A DNA stretch of 64,000 nt from J054 sp963850255 (GCA_963850255.1 CAWKLL010000043.1:1-64000); one strand, 5' to 3'. Positions 8,883 through 17,781 are shown, numbered from the stretch's first letter. Notes: generated by a model not told the origin, from the sequence alone. Made by a program: numbers and translations.

Positions 8883-9488
8883 ATGGCACGACTAGAACCA
8901 CTGACGGTGGACGAATTGCCGGACAATATGCGGGCGGTCTTCGACTACGCGGAACAAACCATGGGCTTCAGGCCCAACGATGTCCTGATCATGGCTCGCT
9001 GGCCGGAGTTACTGCAAGCCATGTCCGGTCTGGTGGGTGCCGTATTTGTGCCTGGCAGCGTGTCGATGGAGCTGAAACGCATGGTTGCACTGATCACCAG
9101 TTCGGCGGCCGGTTGCCAGTATTGCGTCGCCCACAATGCGCATGGCATGCAGCAGGACGGCATGGATGCGGAGAAGCAGGCGGCAGTGTGGGACTACCTC
9201 ACCAGCCCGCTATTCAGTCCTGCGGAACGCGCAGCGCTGACCTATGCGCGCGGCGCAGGTCAGTCACCCAGTGGCGTGAGCAATGCCGACTTTGCGGATT
9301 TGAAGGCGCATTTCAACGATCAGCAGATTCTTGAAATCGCCGGGGTCATCGGTCTGTTCGGTTTTCTGAATCGCTGGAATGCGAGTCTCGCCACGCCGCT
9401 GGAAGATGCGCCACTGGCATTTGCCGAGACGCGCCTGGCCGGCAGAGGCTGGCAGCCGGGTGAACATGCGCCGGGCGATACAGTCTGA
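8883..9488 (+). CDS. Carboxymuconolactone decarboxylase / AhpD-like protein
   Basis: A 201-residue all-helical protein of the CMD/AhpD superfamily. The redox motif CQYC followed by VAHNAH (about residues 78-87) matches the AhpD-type CxxC...H centre, which supports peroxidase or thiol-disulfide activity rather than true carboxymuconolactone decarboxylation. The longer upstream open frame is antisense to the TRAP gene and is not used; the ATG at 8883 begins the conserved MARLEPL segment. It reads in the same direction as the MFS carrier and TRAP permeases that follow. The biological substrate is unknown. Confidence 0.82.
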   Translation: MARLEPLTVDELPDNMRAVFDYAEQTMGFRPNDVLIMARWPELLQAMSGLVGAVFVPGSVSMELKRMVALITSSAAGCQYCVAHNAHGMQQDGMDAEKQAAVWDYLTSPLFSPAERAALTYARGAGQSPSGVSNADFADLKAHFNDQQILEIAGVIGLFGFLNRWNASLATPLEDAPLAFAETRLAGRGWQPGEHAPGDTV

Positions 9489-9537
9489 TGTTACCGGTAA
9501 TTGTCCCGGCTTCTGATGCCGCCAGGGGACTCAGCCC

Positions 9538-10827
9538 TTGCTGAACCGGTTCCTGGCCGTGCGCTGGCAGATGGCGATTTTGCTGTGCCTGATCACCACG
9601 GTGAACTATATCGATCGCCAGGCGTTTTCCGTGGCCGGCCCGGTAATCGTCGAGCAGTTTCAGCTGAGTAATACCGAATTCGGATTTATTGGCTCGGCAT
9701 TCCTGTTCGCCTACGCCATCGGCCATGTCGTGGTTGGGCCAATCGTCGACCGGATCGGCGTCAAGCGAGCCTTCAGCATCGCCGTCGTGGCCTGGAGCCT
9801 GGCCGGTATGCTGTGCGCGGCGGGCCGCGGATTCTGGAGTTTTCTCAGCTTGCGCTCGCTGCTGGGTTTGGCCGAGGCCGCCAATTTCCCGGCCGCCCTG
9901 AAGTCTGTATCGCAGTGGTTCCCGGCTTCGGAGCGATCGCTGGCGGTTGGTATCGTATTCGTCGGTCCGGGCCTGGGCGCGGTCCTGGCGCCGCCATTGC
10001 TCGGCTGGCTGATTCTCAGCTTCGGCTGGCAGTGGGCTTTTCTGATTCCCGGCGCAGCCGGATTTATCTGGTTGTGGGTCTGGCAACGTTTCTATCATCC
10101 GCCGGAAACCCATCCACGGGTCAGCGCCGCCGAGCGGGAATTGATACTTGCTGACCAGCCCGCGGATGGAGACGATGCCGAGTTGCCGACCATCAGCGTT
10201 GGCCAGGTGTTGCGTCAGCCGACCATGTGGACATTGATGCTGAGCCGCTTTATGAATGACGGCGCGTTCTATTTTTTCGTCTTCTGGTTGCCCTTGTATC
10301 TGTCCCAGGAACGCGGTTTCGACATCATGCAAATCGCTGTGTTTGCCTGGATTCCATTCCTGGCGGCTGACCTCGGTTCGCTCGGCGGTGGCTGGCTCGG
10401 ACGGCGTTTGATTGACGGAGGAATGAGTCTGGATCGCTCGCGTAAACTGTTGATCTGGGCCGGGGCTCTAATGGTGCTGGCGACCTTGCCGGCAGTTTGG
10501 GTGGATTCGCCGTATCTGGCCATTGCGCTGATTGGTGTGGCGATGTTCGCCATTCAGGGCAAAGCAGCCAACCTGTTCGCCCTGCCGGCGGATATCTATC
10601 CATCGACCCAGGTGGCTACCACCTGGGGTCTATTCGGCGCCGTGGGCGCCATGGGCGGTGTCGTGTTCAATTCCGCGGTAGGCTGGGCCGTGGATGGCTA
10701 TGGGTACCTGCCCGTGTTTGCTGCCGTCGGTATCACGCAATTTCTGTCCGCCGCGGTGATTAGCTGGTTTATCCCGAAGATAAGGCCAATAAATTATAAA
10801 GAACAAGAACTTGAAATCACTTTGTAA
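9538..10827 (+). CDS. MFS transporter, anion/cation symporter (ACS)-like
   Basis: A ~429-residue, 12-helix major facilitator protein. TVNYIDRQAFSVAGP in the first helix, the loop motif GPIVDRIGVKR, and RSLLGLAEAANFPAALK in helix 4 are typical of the ACS family (hexuronate, galactarate, tartrate and other organic-anion symporters). The start is uncertain: TTG at 9538, or ATG at 9571 eleven codons later. It follows the AhpD-like gene by 49 bp and precedes the TRAP permease genes by about 27 bp, so the whole stretch from 8883 to 12656 may be one transcript carrying two different uptake systems. Confidence 0.88.
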   Translation: MLNRFLAVRWQMAILLCLITTVNYIDRQAFSVAGPVIVEQFQLSNTEFGFIGSAFLFAYAIGHVVVGPIVDRIGVKRAFSIAVVAWSLAGMLCAAGRGFWSFLSLRSLLGLAEAANFPAALKSVSQWFPASERSLAVGIVFVGPGLGAVLAPPLLGWLILSFGWQWAFLIPGAAGFIWLWVWQRFYHPPETHPRVSAAERELILADQPADGDDAELPTISVGQVLRQPTMWTLMLSRFMNDGAFYFFVFWLPLYLSQERGFDIMQIAVFAWIPFLAADLGSLGGGWLGRRLIDGGMSLDRSRKLLIWAGALMVLATLPAVWVDSPYLAIALIGVAMFAIQGKAANLFALPADIYPSTQVATTWGLFGAVGAMGGVVFNSAVGWAVDGYGYLPVFAAVGITQFLSAAVISWFIPKIRPINYKEQELEITL

Positions 10828-10854
10828 AGTTAATTATCTGGCAGGATTTTGCTT

Positions 10855-11394
10855 GTGAGCGCAGCACCCGGATGGGCCAGGGGCTGGCTGAGTGCCTGTG
10901 GCCGGTTTGAACGGGCGGTGACCTTTGTCGCTTTCTTGCTGATGATCGGCGTGGTTTTCGGCGATGTAGTGAGCCGCGAATTCAGTGGCACGGGCATTCA
11001 CTGGGCGCGGCAGGCCGGGGTCTATGCCAACATTATTGTGGTCATGTTCGGCATCGGACTGGCTTCAGCGGATGGCGCACATTTGCGCCCGCGCTTTGCC
11101 GATAGCTGGTTGCCGGCGAGCTGGGATCCGCTGGTCAGCCGCCTGAAAGAGTTCCTGATGGCGACTTTCTGCGGGGTGTTCGCCTGGGTGGCCTTCAATG
11201 TGGTGGCCGAAACCTTTGCCTTGCAGGAGCGCTCCGCGGTGCTGCGCACCCTGGTCTGGCCCGTGCAGGCCGTTATTCCGCTGGTGTTTTCTCTGGCTGC
11301 GCTACGCCACACGCTGTTTGGTCTGTACCCGGCGCTGCGTCCCGATGAAGCTTCGTCTGGCGCAGCGCTGACCGGCTCAGGCTCGCTGGACTGA
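10855..11394 (+). CDS. TRAP transporter small permease (DctQ family)
   Basis: A ~179-residue membrane protein with four helices (roughly residues 18-40, 50-70, 95-115 and 135-158). The conserved DctQ features are FERAVTFVAFLLMIGVVFGDVVSREF and HWARQAGVYANIIVVMFG. It pairs with the DctM subunit encoded 2 bp downstream. The GTG at 10855 is preferred because an AGGA lies about nine bases upstream; a TTG two codons earlier is possible. Confidence 0.87.
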   Translation: MSAAPGWARGWLSACGRFERAVTFVAFLLMIGVVFGDVVSREFSGTGIHWARQAGVYANIIVVMFGIGLASADGAHLRPRFADSWLPASWDPLVSRLKEFLMATFCGVFAWVAFNVVAETFALQERSAVLRTLVWPVQAVIPLVFSLAALRHTLFGLYPALRPDEASSGAALTGSGSLD

Positions 11395-11396
11395 GC

Positions 11397-12656
11397 ATGG
11401 GCGTCATTGCATTACCGCTAATCGTCCTGGTATTGCTGGCATTGCGCCAGAACCTGATGGTCATTCTTGGCGTGGTGACGGCTTACGCTTACCTGGTGTG
11501 GGGCGACGGCGTGGTGGCGAATATCGTTATCGACGCCTGGGACGCGGCCAACAAGGAAGTTCTGCTGTCGATCCCGCTGTATATCCTGGCCGGCAATATC
11601 ATGTCGCGCGGCGTGATGGCACAGCGCCTGATTCGTCTGATGAGCGCCGTCAGCGCGCCGGTACCCGGCGGTCTGGCCATCGCCACGGTATTGTCCTGCG
11701 CCGTGTTTGCGGCCGTTTCCGGGTCGGGCACCGTCACCTTGCTGGCCGTGGGCACGGTCATGTATCCGGCGCTGCGCGATGCGGGCTATCCGCGCAACTT
11801 CTCCCTCGGCGCTATTTGTGCCGCAGGCACCCTGGGCATCATTGTGCCGCCGAGTATCCCGCTGATTCTTTACGGCGTCATGACGCAAACTTCCATTGCT
11901 GACCTGTTTATTGCCGGCATCGGCCCGGCCTTGCTGCTAACCACGCTGATGGTTATTTATGCGGTGGTGGCCAATCGACATTTTCGCGGCGGGCGCTGGA
12001 ATGGCAGCGAGGTTCGCGAGTCTTTCCGCCAGGGCATCTGGGCCTTGTTGATGCCGGTGTTGATTCTTGGCGGTATTTACAGCGGCTACTTCACCGCCAC
12101 CGAATCGGCGGCGGTGGCGGTGGTATATGCCCTGTTTATAGAAATGGTGGTGTATCGCGAGCTGGGCTTCCAGGGTTTGTATGCGGTGGTGGGCCAGACC
12201 ACCAAGCTGCTGGGCTCATTATTTCCGGTGCTGATGATCGCGCTGAGCCTTAACGTTTTCCTGACTTACGAGCAGGTGCCGGAAATGCTGGTAACCGCCC
12301 TCAGCAGCCGGCTGGACAGCCCGGTGGCGCTGCTCGTCGGCATGAACCTGTTCCTGCTGTTGCTGGGCTGTGTGATGGATATCGGCTCAGCCATATTGAT
12401 CCTCTCGCCCATGTTGCAGCCACTCGCCGAGGCCCAGGGCATCGATCCGGTGCACTTTGGCATCATCATGGTGGTCAACCTGGAGATCGGCTACCTGACG
12501 CCGCCGCTGGGTCTGAACCTGATTGTGGCCATGACCGCATTCCGTGAAGATTTCTGGACTATCTGTCGTGCAGTCATACCCTTCCTGTTCCTGATGTTGA
12601 CGGGCCTGGTGGTGGTTACTTTCTGGCCGGCCCTGTCGCTGTTTTTGCTGCGCTGA
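11397..12656 (+). CDS. TRAP transporter large permease (DctM family)
   Basis: A 419-residue, highly hydrophobic protein with 12 or so helices, the ion-coupled transport subunit of a TRAP uptake system. Family wording includes SIPLYILAGNIMSRGVMAQR, AAVSGSGTVTLLAVGTVMYP, GTLGIIVPPSIPLILYG and the C-terminal EIGYLTPPLGLNL. The partner is DctQ just upstream; the likely binding protein is the DctP-like lipoprotein on the other strand at 7.8-8.9 kb. The substrate cannot be read from the sequence. Confidence 0.93.
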   Translation: MGVIALPLIVLVLLALRQNLMVILGVVTAYAYLVWGDGVVANIVIDAWDAANKEVLLSIPLYILAGNIMSRGVMAQRLIRLMSAVSAPVPGGLAIATVLSCAVFAAVSGSGTVTLLAVGTVMYPALRDAGYPRNFSLGAICAAGTLGIIVPPSIPLILYGVMTQTSIADLFIAGIGPALLLTTLMVIYAVVANRHFRGGRWNGSEVRESFRQGIWALLMPVLILGGIYSGYFTATESAAVAVVYALFIEMVVYRELGFQGLYAVVGQTTKLLGSLFPVLMIALSLNVFLTYEQVPEMLVTALSSRLDSPVALLVGMNLFLLLLGCVMDIGSAILILSPMLQPLAEAQGIDPVHFGIIMVVNLEIGYLTPPLGLNLIVAMTAFREDFWTICRAVIPFLFLMLTGLVVVTFWPALSLFLLR

Positions 12657-12764
12657 TCGGCTACACGACGGGTCACCGGAGCACGCGGAATCTGTACAAT
12701 ACGGCGCTCAGGCGGCTCGCCCGCCCAAAACAATAACGCTCAGCGCGATTTCCAGGAGAATTTC

Positions 12765-13247
12765 ATGAGTATTCAAGTCGGCGAAAAAATGCCTGCGGGC
12801 AGCTTTGGCATCATGACCAGTGAGGGTCCCGGCAGTATTTCTACGGATGAACTATTTGCCGGCAAAAAAGTCGTTTTGTTTTCGGTGCCCGGTGCTTTCA
12901 CGCCAACTTGCTCGATGAAGCATTTGCCCGGCTATGTAGACCAGGCTGCCGCGCTGAAAGCCAAAGGTATCGACACCATCGCCTGTATGTCGGTGAATGA
13001 TGTATTCGTGATGGACGCCTGGGGCAAAGATCAGAATGCCGGCGATCATGTGCTGATGCTGGCCGATGGCAACTGCACCTATACCAAAGCACTCGGATTG
13101 GGGCTTGATGCCAGCGGCTTCGGCATGGGTCAGCGCGGCCAGCGTTTTGCACTGGTGGTGAATGACGGCGTGGCGGAAAAAGTTGAGGTTGAGGCCGGTG
13201 GCGAATTTAAAGTCAGCTCGGCGGATTCGATCCTGGCTGGACTCTAA
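12765..13247 (+). CDS. Peroxiredoxin, Prx5/AhpE-like atypical type
   Basis: A 160-residue thioredoxin-fold peroxidase. The peroxidatic Cys is at residue 49 in PGAFTPTCSMKHLPGY, the hallmark of the Prx5 subfamily (one-Cys or glutaredoxin-linked). It would reduce hydrogen peroxide and alkyl hydroperoxides in the cytoplasm. Other cysteines occur near residues 70 and 103 and one could act as resolving residue, which I cannot decide. It is a single gene with its own ribosome site (AGGAG before ATG 12765) and is followed by a strong hairpin. Confidence 0.92.
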   Translation: MSIQVGEKMPAGSFGIMTSEGPGSISTDELFAGKKVVLFSVPGAFTPTCSMKHLPGYVDQAAALKAKGIDTIACMSVNDVFVMDAWGKDQNAGDHVLMLADGNCTYTKALGLGLDASGFGMGQRGQRFALVVNDGVAEKVEVEAGGEFKVSSADSILAGL

Positions 13248-13273
13248 GCACCGCACCGGGTTGCAGTTGAGAT

Positions 13274-13300
13274 GCCACCGGGCCGTCCAGGCCCGGTGGC
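13274..13300. terminator. Strong hairpin between convergent peroxiredoxin and MFS genes
   Basis: A perfect 11-bp GC-rich stem (13274-13284 with 13290-13300) has a 5-base loop. It lies 27 bp after the peroxiredoxin stop and 77 bp before the end of the minus-strand MFS gene. There is no tight T-run directly after it on either strand, so its terminator role is likely but not certain. Confidence 0.5.
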
Positions 13301-13376
13301 TAAAGATCTTAGTTTTACAGCGCGATTTTTCATCGCTGTGTGATTTCTATTTGAGCGGGCGCTGACCGCCTGCGAA

Positions 13377-14579
13377 CTATGCCGCGGTTCTGATCGGCCG
13401 AATCATCCAGCCGGTCAGGGCCGTGAGGCTCGCAGCGACGCCCATCAGCATGGCAACGGGCAGAAAACTGCCGCTGTAGAGTGATCCGGCGGCAATACTG
13501 AAAGTGCCACTCAAAACCAGCCCGAGCGCGCTGGAAAGTCCCGAGCTCGTGCCGGCAATCTCGGGTCGGTAGCTGACCGCGCCGGCCATGGAGCCGGGGA
13601 TCACCAGGCCGCTGGCGGCAGTCAGCAGTGCGAGCATGGGCACCAGGCTGTAGAAGTGCACGCCAAGAACTAGCACAGCGATATAGGTGCCCCAGCCGGC
13701 CACAAAGGTCAGGCCCATGCCGAGGTAAATGACCCGGCGCATACCCATGCGAGCCGTGAGGGGATTGGCCAGGCTGGCGCCGGCTACATAGGCCAGTGCC
13801 ATCAATCCCCAGATCAGGCCAAATCCTCTCGGCCCCATGTCGAGGTCTGTTTCGAACACCGCCGCGCCCACGGCGAGAAAACAGAAAAAGCCGCCCTGCA
13901 CGAAACCAAACATCAGCGTGTAGCCCATAAACAACCGGGACGAGAGCAGCTGCCTGTAGTCGTCCAGCAAGTTAGCCTGTTTCGACGCGGCGACAACGCC
14001 GGGCGGGCGAGTTTCTGTGAGTCTGCCGAGGATGCTCAGCCAGACCAGTCCGCCGAGCACGGCACTGGCCAGGAAAACCGCCTGCGGGCCGGCCATTTCG
14101 CCCAATACGCCGCCAATGATCGGTGCCACGACCGGTGCGATGCCCATGGCCGCCGCAATGGTGGCCAGTGCCCGTGCGGTGCCGGCTTCATCGTGGGTGT
14201 CGCGAACAATCGCCCGGGTAGCGACGGTACCGACGCTGACGCCGACGGCCTGCAGGAAGCGCATCAGGATGAGCAACGACAGATTGTCGGCGAAAGCGCA
14301 GGCGAGACTCGCGACTACGAATAGCGCGAAGCCACCCAGCAGCACAGGACGTCGGCCGAGCCGATCACAGAGCAGTCCGCTGAACGGTTGTGCGACGCCC
14401 AGACCGAACAGGTAGGCGGAGATCAGGAACTGGGCTTCGCCGAAGCTGATGTCGAAACTGCGCGCCAGCTCGCCCAGGGTCGGCACCACCACGACCATGC
14501 CGAACGGCGACAGGGCGCTGGCCAGGCTCAGCAACCAGATATTGACGGTGCTCGCGGGCGCGCTGGCGTTGCTGAGCAC
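13377..14579 (-). CDS. Bcr/CflA-type MFS multidrug efflux protein
   Basis: A 400-residue, 12-helix MFS protein of the DHA1 drug:H+ antiporter group. Motif A reads PFSGLLCDRLGRRPVLLGG (loop 2-3), RFLQAVGVSVGTVATRAIVRDTH matches helix 4 and its cytoplasmic end, and GIAPVVAPIIGG in helix 5 is the antiporter motif C type. The start is GTG at 14579. The next upstream gene on the same strand is etfA, whose stop is 18 bp away, so read-through co-transcription with the etf genes is possible. The actual substrate is unknown. Confidence 0.85.
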   Translation of the reverse strand: MLSNASAPASTVNIWLLSLASALSPFGMVVVVPTLGELARSFDISFGEAQFLISAYLFGLGVAQPFSGLLCDRLGRRPVLLGGFALFVVASLACAFADNLSLLILMRFLQAVGVSVGTVATRAIVRDTHDEAGTARALATIAAAMGIAPVVAPIIGGVLGEMAGPQAVFLASAVLGGLVWLSILGRLTETRPPGVVAASKQANLLDDYRQLLSSRLFMGYTLMFGFVQGGFFCFLAVGAAVFETDLDMGPRGFGLIWGLMALAYVAGASLANPLTARMGMRRVIYLGMGLTFVAGWGTYIAVLVLGVHFYSLVPMLALLTAASGLVIPGSMAGAVSYRPEIAGTSSGLSSALGLVLSGTFSIAAGSLYSGSFLPVAMLMGVAASLTALTGWMIRPIRTAA

Positions 14580-14597
14580 GACTTGAAATCGAGCGAA

Positions 14598-15542
14598 TTA
14601 ACCGCCCAATTGTTTCTCAAGTTCCGGAATAACCGCGAACAGGTCACCCACCAGGCCAATGTCAGCAATCTCGAAGATGGGCGCCTCGGCGTCTTTATTC
14701 ACGGCGACGATGGTGCCGGCATCCTTGATGCCGGTCAGATGCTGGATCGCACCGGATATACCGAAAGCCATATACAGCTCCGGCGATATGATTTTGCCCG
14801 TCTGCCCCACCTGCATCTCGTTGGGCACGTAACCGGCATCTACTGCCGCTCGTGAAGCCCCGACGCCGGCGCCGAGATGGTCGGCCAGCTGATACAGCAG
14901 GGCGAAATTGTCGGCACTGCCAACCCCGCGGCCGCCCGACACGACCACCCGGGCGGCCTGCAGATCGGGTCGGTCACCGCCGCCGGACTTAAGCTCCAGA
15001 TACCGACTGTGGCCAGGCAGTTCGACAGACACTTCGGCGGCTTCGATGGCTGCGCTGCCACCTTCGTCAGCGGCGCGATAAGAGGCGACTCGCACGGTGG
15101 CGACAATCAGCTGGCCGTCCGGCACGTCCACGGTAATCAAGGCATTGCCGGCATAGATCGGTCGCTGAAAACTGCGCGCACCGACTACCGCCATGACATC
15201 GCTGATTTGCCCAACGCCCAGCAAGGCTGCAGCGCGGGGTAAGACATCCTTGCCGAAGGTCGTGGAGGGCGCGAGCAAATAATCATAGCCCTCGGCCAGC
15301 GCAGCGATCTGCGGCGCCAGCGTGGCCGCCAGGGGCTGTGCATTCTCTGGCCGGGTAATCGTTCGAACGGTGCTGACGCCGGCCAGTTTGGCCGCGGCGC
15401 TGGCAACTGTTTCAGGCGCAGCAGAAAAAACCGCGATGTCTATGGCTTCAGCGTTGAGTTCGCCGGCGCAAGTCAGGCACTTTGCCGTGCTTGGATTAAG
15501 CGTCTCGCCGTCGTGCTCAGCGATAATTAAAACTTTACTCAT
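14598..15542 (-). CDS. etfA: Electron transfer flavoprotein, alpha subunit
   Basis: A 314-residue ETF alpha subunit. The N-terminal domain starts MSKVLIIAEHDGETLNPST. The C-terminal FAD domain shows VVVSGGRGVGSADNF, VGQTGKIISPELYMAFGISGAIQHLTGI and VAVNKDAEAPIFEIADIGLVGD. With EtfB it accepts electrons from acyl-CoA and other dehydrogenases and passes them to ETF-quinone oxidoreductase. It lies 18 bp after etfB in the same operon. No ETF:quinone oxidoreductase gene is in this window. Confidence 0.96.
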   Translation of the reverse strand: MSKVLIIAEHDGETLNPSTAKCLTCAGELNAEAIDIAVFSAAPETVASAAAKLAGVSTVRTITRPENAQPLAATLAPQIAALAEGYDYLLAPSTTFGKDVLPRAAALLGVGQISDVMAVVGARSFQRPIYAGNALITVDVPDGQLIVATVRVASYRAADEGGSAAIEAAEVSVELPGHSRYLELKSGGGDRPDLQAARVVVSGGRGVGSADNFALLYQLADHLGAGVGASRAAVDAGYVPNEMQVGQTGKIISPELYMAFGISGAIQHLTGIKDAGTIVAVNKDAEAPIFEIADIGLVGDLFAVIPELEKQLGG

Positions 15543-15560
15543 GCGTAGGGGTCCCGGGAG

Positions 15561-16313
15561 TTAATTCAGCAGGCCTTTGTCGCGCAATGCGACGATCAGG
15601 CCGTTAACATCTTCAACCATAATGCCCTTGGCGCGTTCAGGCGGTGGGGCGTAGGCACTGATAGAAAACTGGCTGGCTGTGTCGGCGCCGAGATCAGCCA
15701 GGGCCAGATGTTCCAGCGGCTTTTTCTTCGCTTTCATGATGTCAGGCAACTTCACGTAGCGGGGCTCATTCAGGCGCAGGTCGGTGGTAATCACCGCCGG
15801 TAAATCGACCTCGATGAGTTCCAGCCCGGCATCGACTTCGCGGGTTACCGTAGCCTTGCCGTCAGCCAGTTCCAGTTTCGAGGCAAAGGTTGCCTGGGGT
15901 CGGCCCCACAGGGCCGCGAGCATCTGCCCGGTCTGGTTGCAGTCATCGTCAATGGCCTGCTTGCCGAGGATGACCAGCTCGGGCTGTTCGCGTTCAATCA
16001 GTTTTAACAAGGCGCGGGCGGCGGCCAATGGTTCCAGTGCTTCATCCGTCTGCACCAGGATCGCGCGGTCAGCGCCCATGGCCAGTCCGGTGCGCAACTG
16101 TTGCTGACAGTCTTCGCTGCCGATAGAAACGGCAATCACTTCTTCGGCTTGACCCGCTTCACGAAGTCGTAACGCCTCTTCCAGGGCAATTTCGTCAAAG
16201 GGGTTGATACTCATCTTTACCCCTTCGGTGGCGACGCCGGAAAGATCGGGCTTGACCCGCACGCGGACGTTGTAATCCACCACGCGTTTCAGGCAAACAA
16301 GGACTTTTTGCAT
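15561..16313 (-). CDS. etfB: Electron transfer flavoprotein, beta subunit
   Basis: A 250-residue ETF beta subunit, normal length. It begins MQKVLVCLKRVVDYNVRV and carries NPFDEIALEEALRLREAG, SIGSEDCQQQLRTGLAMGADRAI and GKQAIDDDCNQTGQMLAALW, which bind AMP and shape the subunit interface. The recognition loop for dehydrogenase partners (around VDLPAVITTDLRLNEPRY) is intact. It is the first gene of the etfBA operon and is divergent from the sulfurtransferase gene at 16412, with about 98 bp for both promoters. Confidence 0.96.
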   Translation of the reverse strand: MQKVLVCLKRVVDYNVRVRVKPDLSGVATEGVKMSINPFDEIALEEALRLREAGQAEEVIAVSIGSEDCQQQLRTGLAMGADRAILVQTDEALEPLAAARALLKLIEREQPELVILGKQAIDDDCNQTGQMLAALWGRPQATFASKLELADGKATVTREVDAGLELIEVDLPAVITTDLRLNEPRYVKLPDIMKAKKKPLEHLALADLGADTASQFSISAYAPPPERAKGIMVEDVNGLIVALRDKGLLN

Positions 16314-16411
16314 TCGGAAGCTCCTGAAGGCAGGCGCAAAACCTGCTATTTTCCGTGACCGGCGCGGGCGTTACAAGCCGCGCTCCGGAACTCTAACGAG
16401 ATACACAGCGT

Positions 16412-17266
16412 ATGCACTCCAATCTGATCAGTGCCAGCGAACTGGCCGGGCGTTTGCATCGGCCCGATCTGATCGTGGTGGATTGTCGCTTTAATCTGCT
16501 TGATCCTGCGGCCGGGCGCGTTGCCTGGCAGGCCGGACATATTCCGGGCGCGGTCTTTGCGGACCTCAATGAACAGCTGTCCGCAACGGTTTCCGCGGCT
16601 GCGGGTGGTCGTCATCCGCTTCCCGATGCGCGCGCATTGTGCCGAACCCTGGGCCAGCTGGGTATCGGCAATCATAGCCAGGTTGTGGCTTATGACGATG
16701 CCTCGGGCATGCTGGCCGGTCGCTTGTGGTGGCTGCTGCGCTGGCTTGGCCATACGCGCGTCGCTGTGCTGGATGGTGGCCTGCCGGCGTGGGAAGCGGC
16801 TGGTCAGTCGCTGAGCACAGATCCGCAGACACCGCCGCCACAGCAGTTTCAGGGTGAGCCTGGTCAGATGCCCGTGGTGGATGCTGCCGAGCTTGCAGCC
16901 GGTCTTGGCGATGGTCGCCGGCGTCTCGTCGACGTGCGCACATCCGTGCGTTTTAGCGGTCAATCCGAGCCCATCGATAAGCTTGCCGGCCATGTCCCCG
17001 GCGCGATCAATTTGCCGCTGGAACGGAATCTCAATGCTTCGGGTAGTTTCCGATCGGCAGTTGAACTGGCCGAGCTTTATCAACCCTATCTGGATGGCGG
17101 CAGCGCCGGCTCGCTGGTGCTGATGTGTGGCTCCGGCGTTTCTGCCTGTCACAGCCTGCTGGCCCTTGATGAGGCCGGCCTGCCGGGCGCGGCGCTGTAT
17201 GCCTGGTTCCTGGTCGGACTGGATCAGCGATCCGTCCCGACCCGTGGCTACGGACTGAGCCGGTGA
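16412..17266 (+). CDS. sseA: 3-mercaptopyruvate / thiosulfate sulfurtransferase (two rhodanese domains)
   Basis: A 284-residue tandem-rhodanese protein. The inactive N-terminal repeat includes FNLLDPAAGRVAWQAGHIPGA; the active C-terminal repeat has VDVRTSVRFSG, GHVPGAINLP and the catalytic loop CGSGVSAC (Cys at about residue 234). A CGSGV(T/S)A loop is the form seen in 3-mercaptopyruvate sulfurtransferases such as SseA, which make pyruvate and protein persulfide. The end overlaps the next start by 4 bp (GTGA), which ties it to the lipoprotein gene downstream. Confidence 0.88.
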   Translation: MHSNLISASELAGRLHRPDLIVVDCRFNLLDPAAGRVAWQAGHIPGAVFADLNEQLSATVSAAAGGRHPLPDARALCRTLGQLGIGNHSQVVAYDDASGMLAGRLWWLLRWLGHTRVAVLDGGLPAWEAAGQSLSTDPQTPPPQQFQGEPGQMPVVDAAELAAGLGDGRRRLVDVRTSVRFSGQSEPIDKLAGHVPGAINLPLERNLNASGSFRSAVELAELYQPYLDGGSAGSLVLMCGSGVSACHSLLALDEAGLPGAALYAWFLVGLDQRSVPTRGYGLSR

Positions 17267-17781
17267 ACTGTCTGTCCGTCTGCAGAGCCTGGACCGTTGC
17301 GACTGTCGGTGTCTTACTGCTGAGCGCCTGCGCATCCGAAAATCGTGAACAGCAGGCCGTGGACAATGAGTTAGTGGGTGCGCCTGGCTGCTTCTATGCG
17401 CGTGATGTGCAGGATTTTCGCGTCATCGATCGCAGCCGTCTGATTGTGCTGGCGCCAAATGATTCGCGTGCCTTTCAGCTGCGCATCAGTCCGCCCTCCA
17501 GTGCCCTGCGCAATGCTACGCGACTACGCTTTGAGTCGCGCGGCGGGCAGATCTGTGGTCGCGCCGGCGAGAGCATATACTTTGATAGTCAAAGCAGTCT
17601 CCGCTACGTGGTAATGGACGTACGCCGCCTTGATCAGATGTCTGTCGATTTGCTCGGTGGCAATGGCGGGCCGGCTGCAGCGGGCCTGGAGGCACAAAAT
17701 GAAACGGAGGCCGAGATCGAGCCCCTGGCGGGCGACGGCGGCGAAAACTCAGACGACAAGCAGCAAGCAGGGAAACCATGA
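17263..17781 (+). CDS. DUF6491-like lipoprotein of unknown function
   Basis: A 172-residue protein starting at GTG 17263. A signal peptide ends in a lipobox (LLLSACAS, Cys near residue 23), so it is predicted to be a lipoprotein. The mature part contains GCFYARDVQDFRVIDRSRLIVLAP and paired cysteines (one near residue 38, one in GGQICGRAG), a pattern I associate with the DUF6491 family; its function is not known. The last 45 residues are acidic and low-complexity (Glu, Gly, Ala, Asp). It is coupled by overlaps on both sides: GTGA with sseA and ATGA with the next gene. Confidence 0.65.
   Translation: MNCLSVCRAWTVATVGVLLLSACASENREQQAVDNELVGAPGCFYARDVQDFRVIDRSRLIVLAPNDSRAFQLRISPPSSALRNATRLRFESRGGQICGRAGESIYFDSQSSLRYVVMDVRRLDQMSVDLLGGNGGPAAAGLEAQNETEAEIEPLAGDGGENSDDKQQAGKP

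Noticed and set aside
9346..10332. 328-codon open frame antisense to the AhpD-like and MFS genes
   Set aside because: Low-complexity Gln/Arg/Ala-rich translation with no recognisable motif; the sense strand codes for conserved membrane helices.
16346..17335. 329-codon open frame antisense to sseA
   Set aside because: The sense strand has clear rhodanese motifs; the antisense translation has none.
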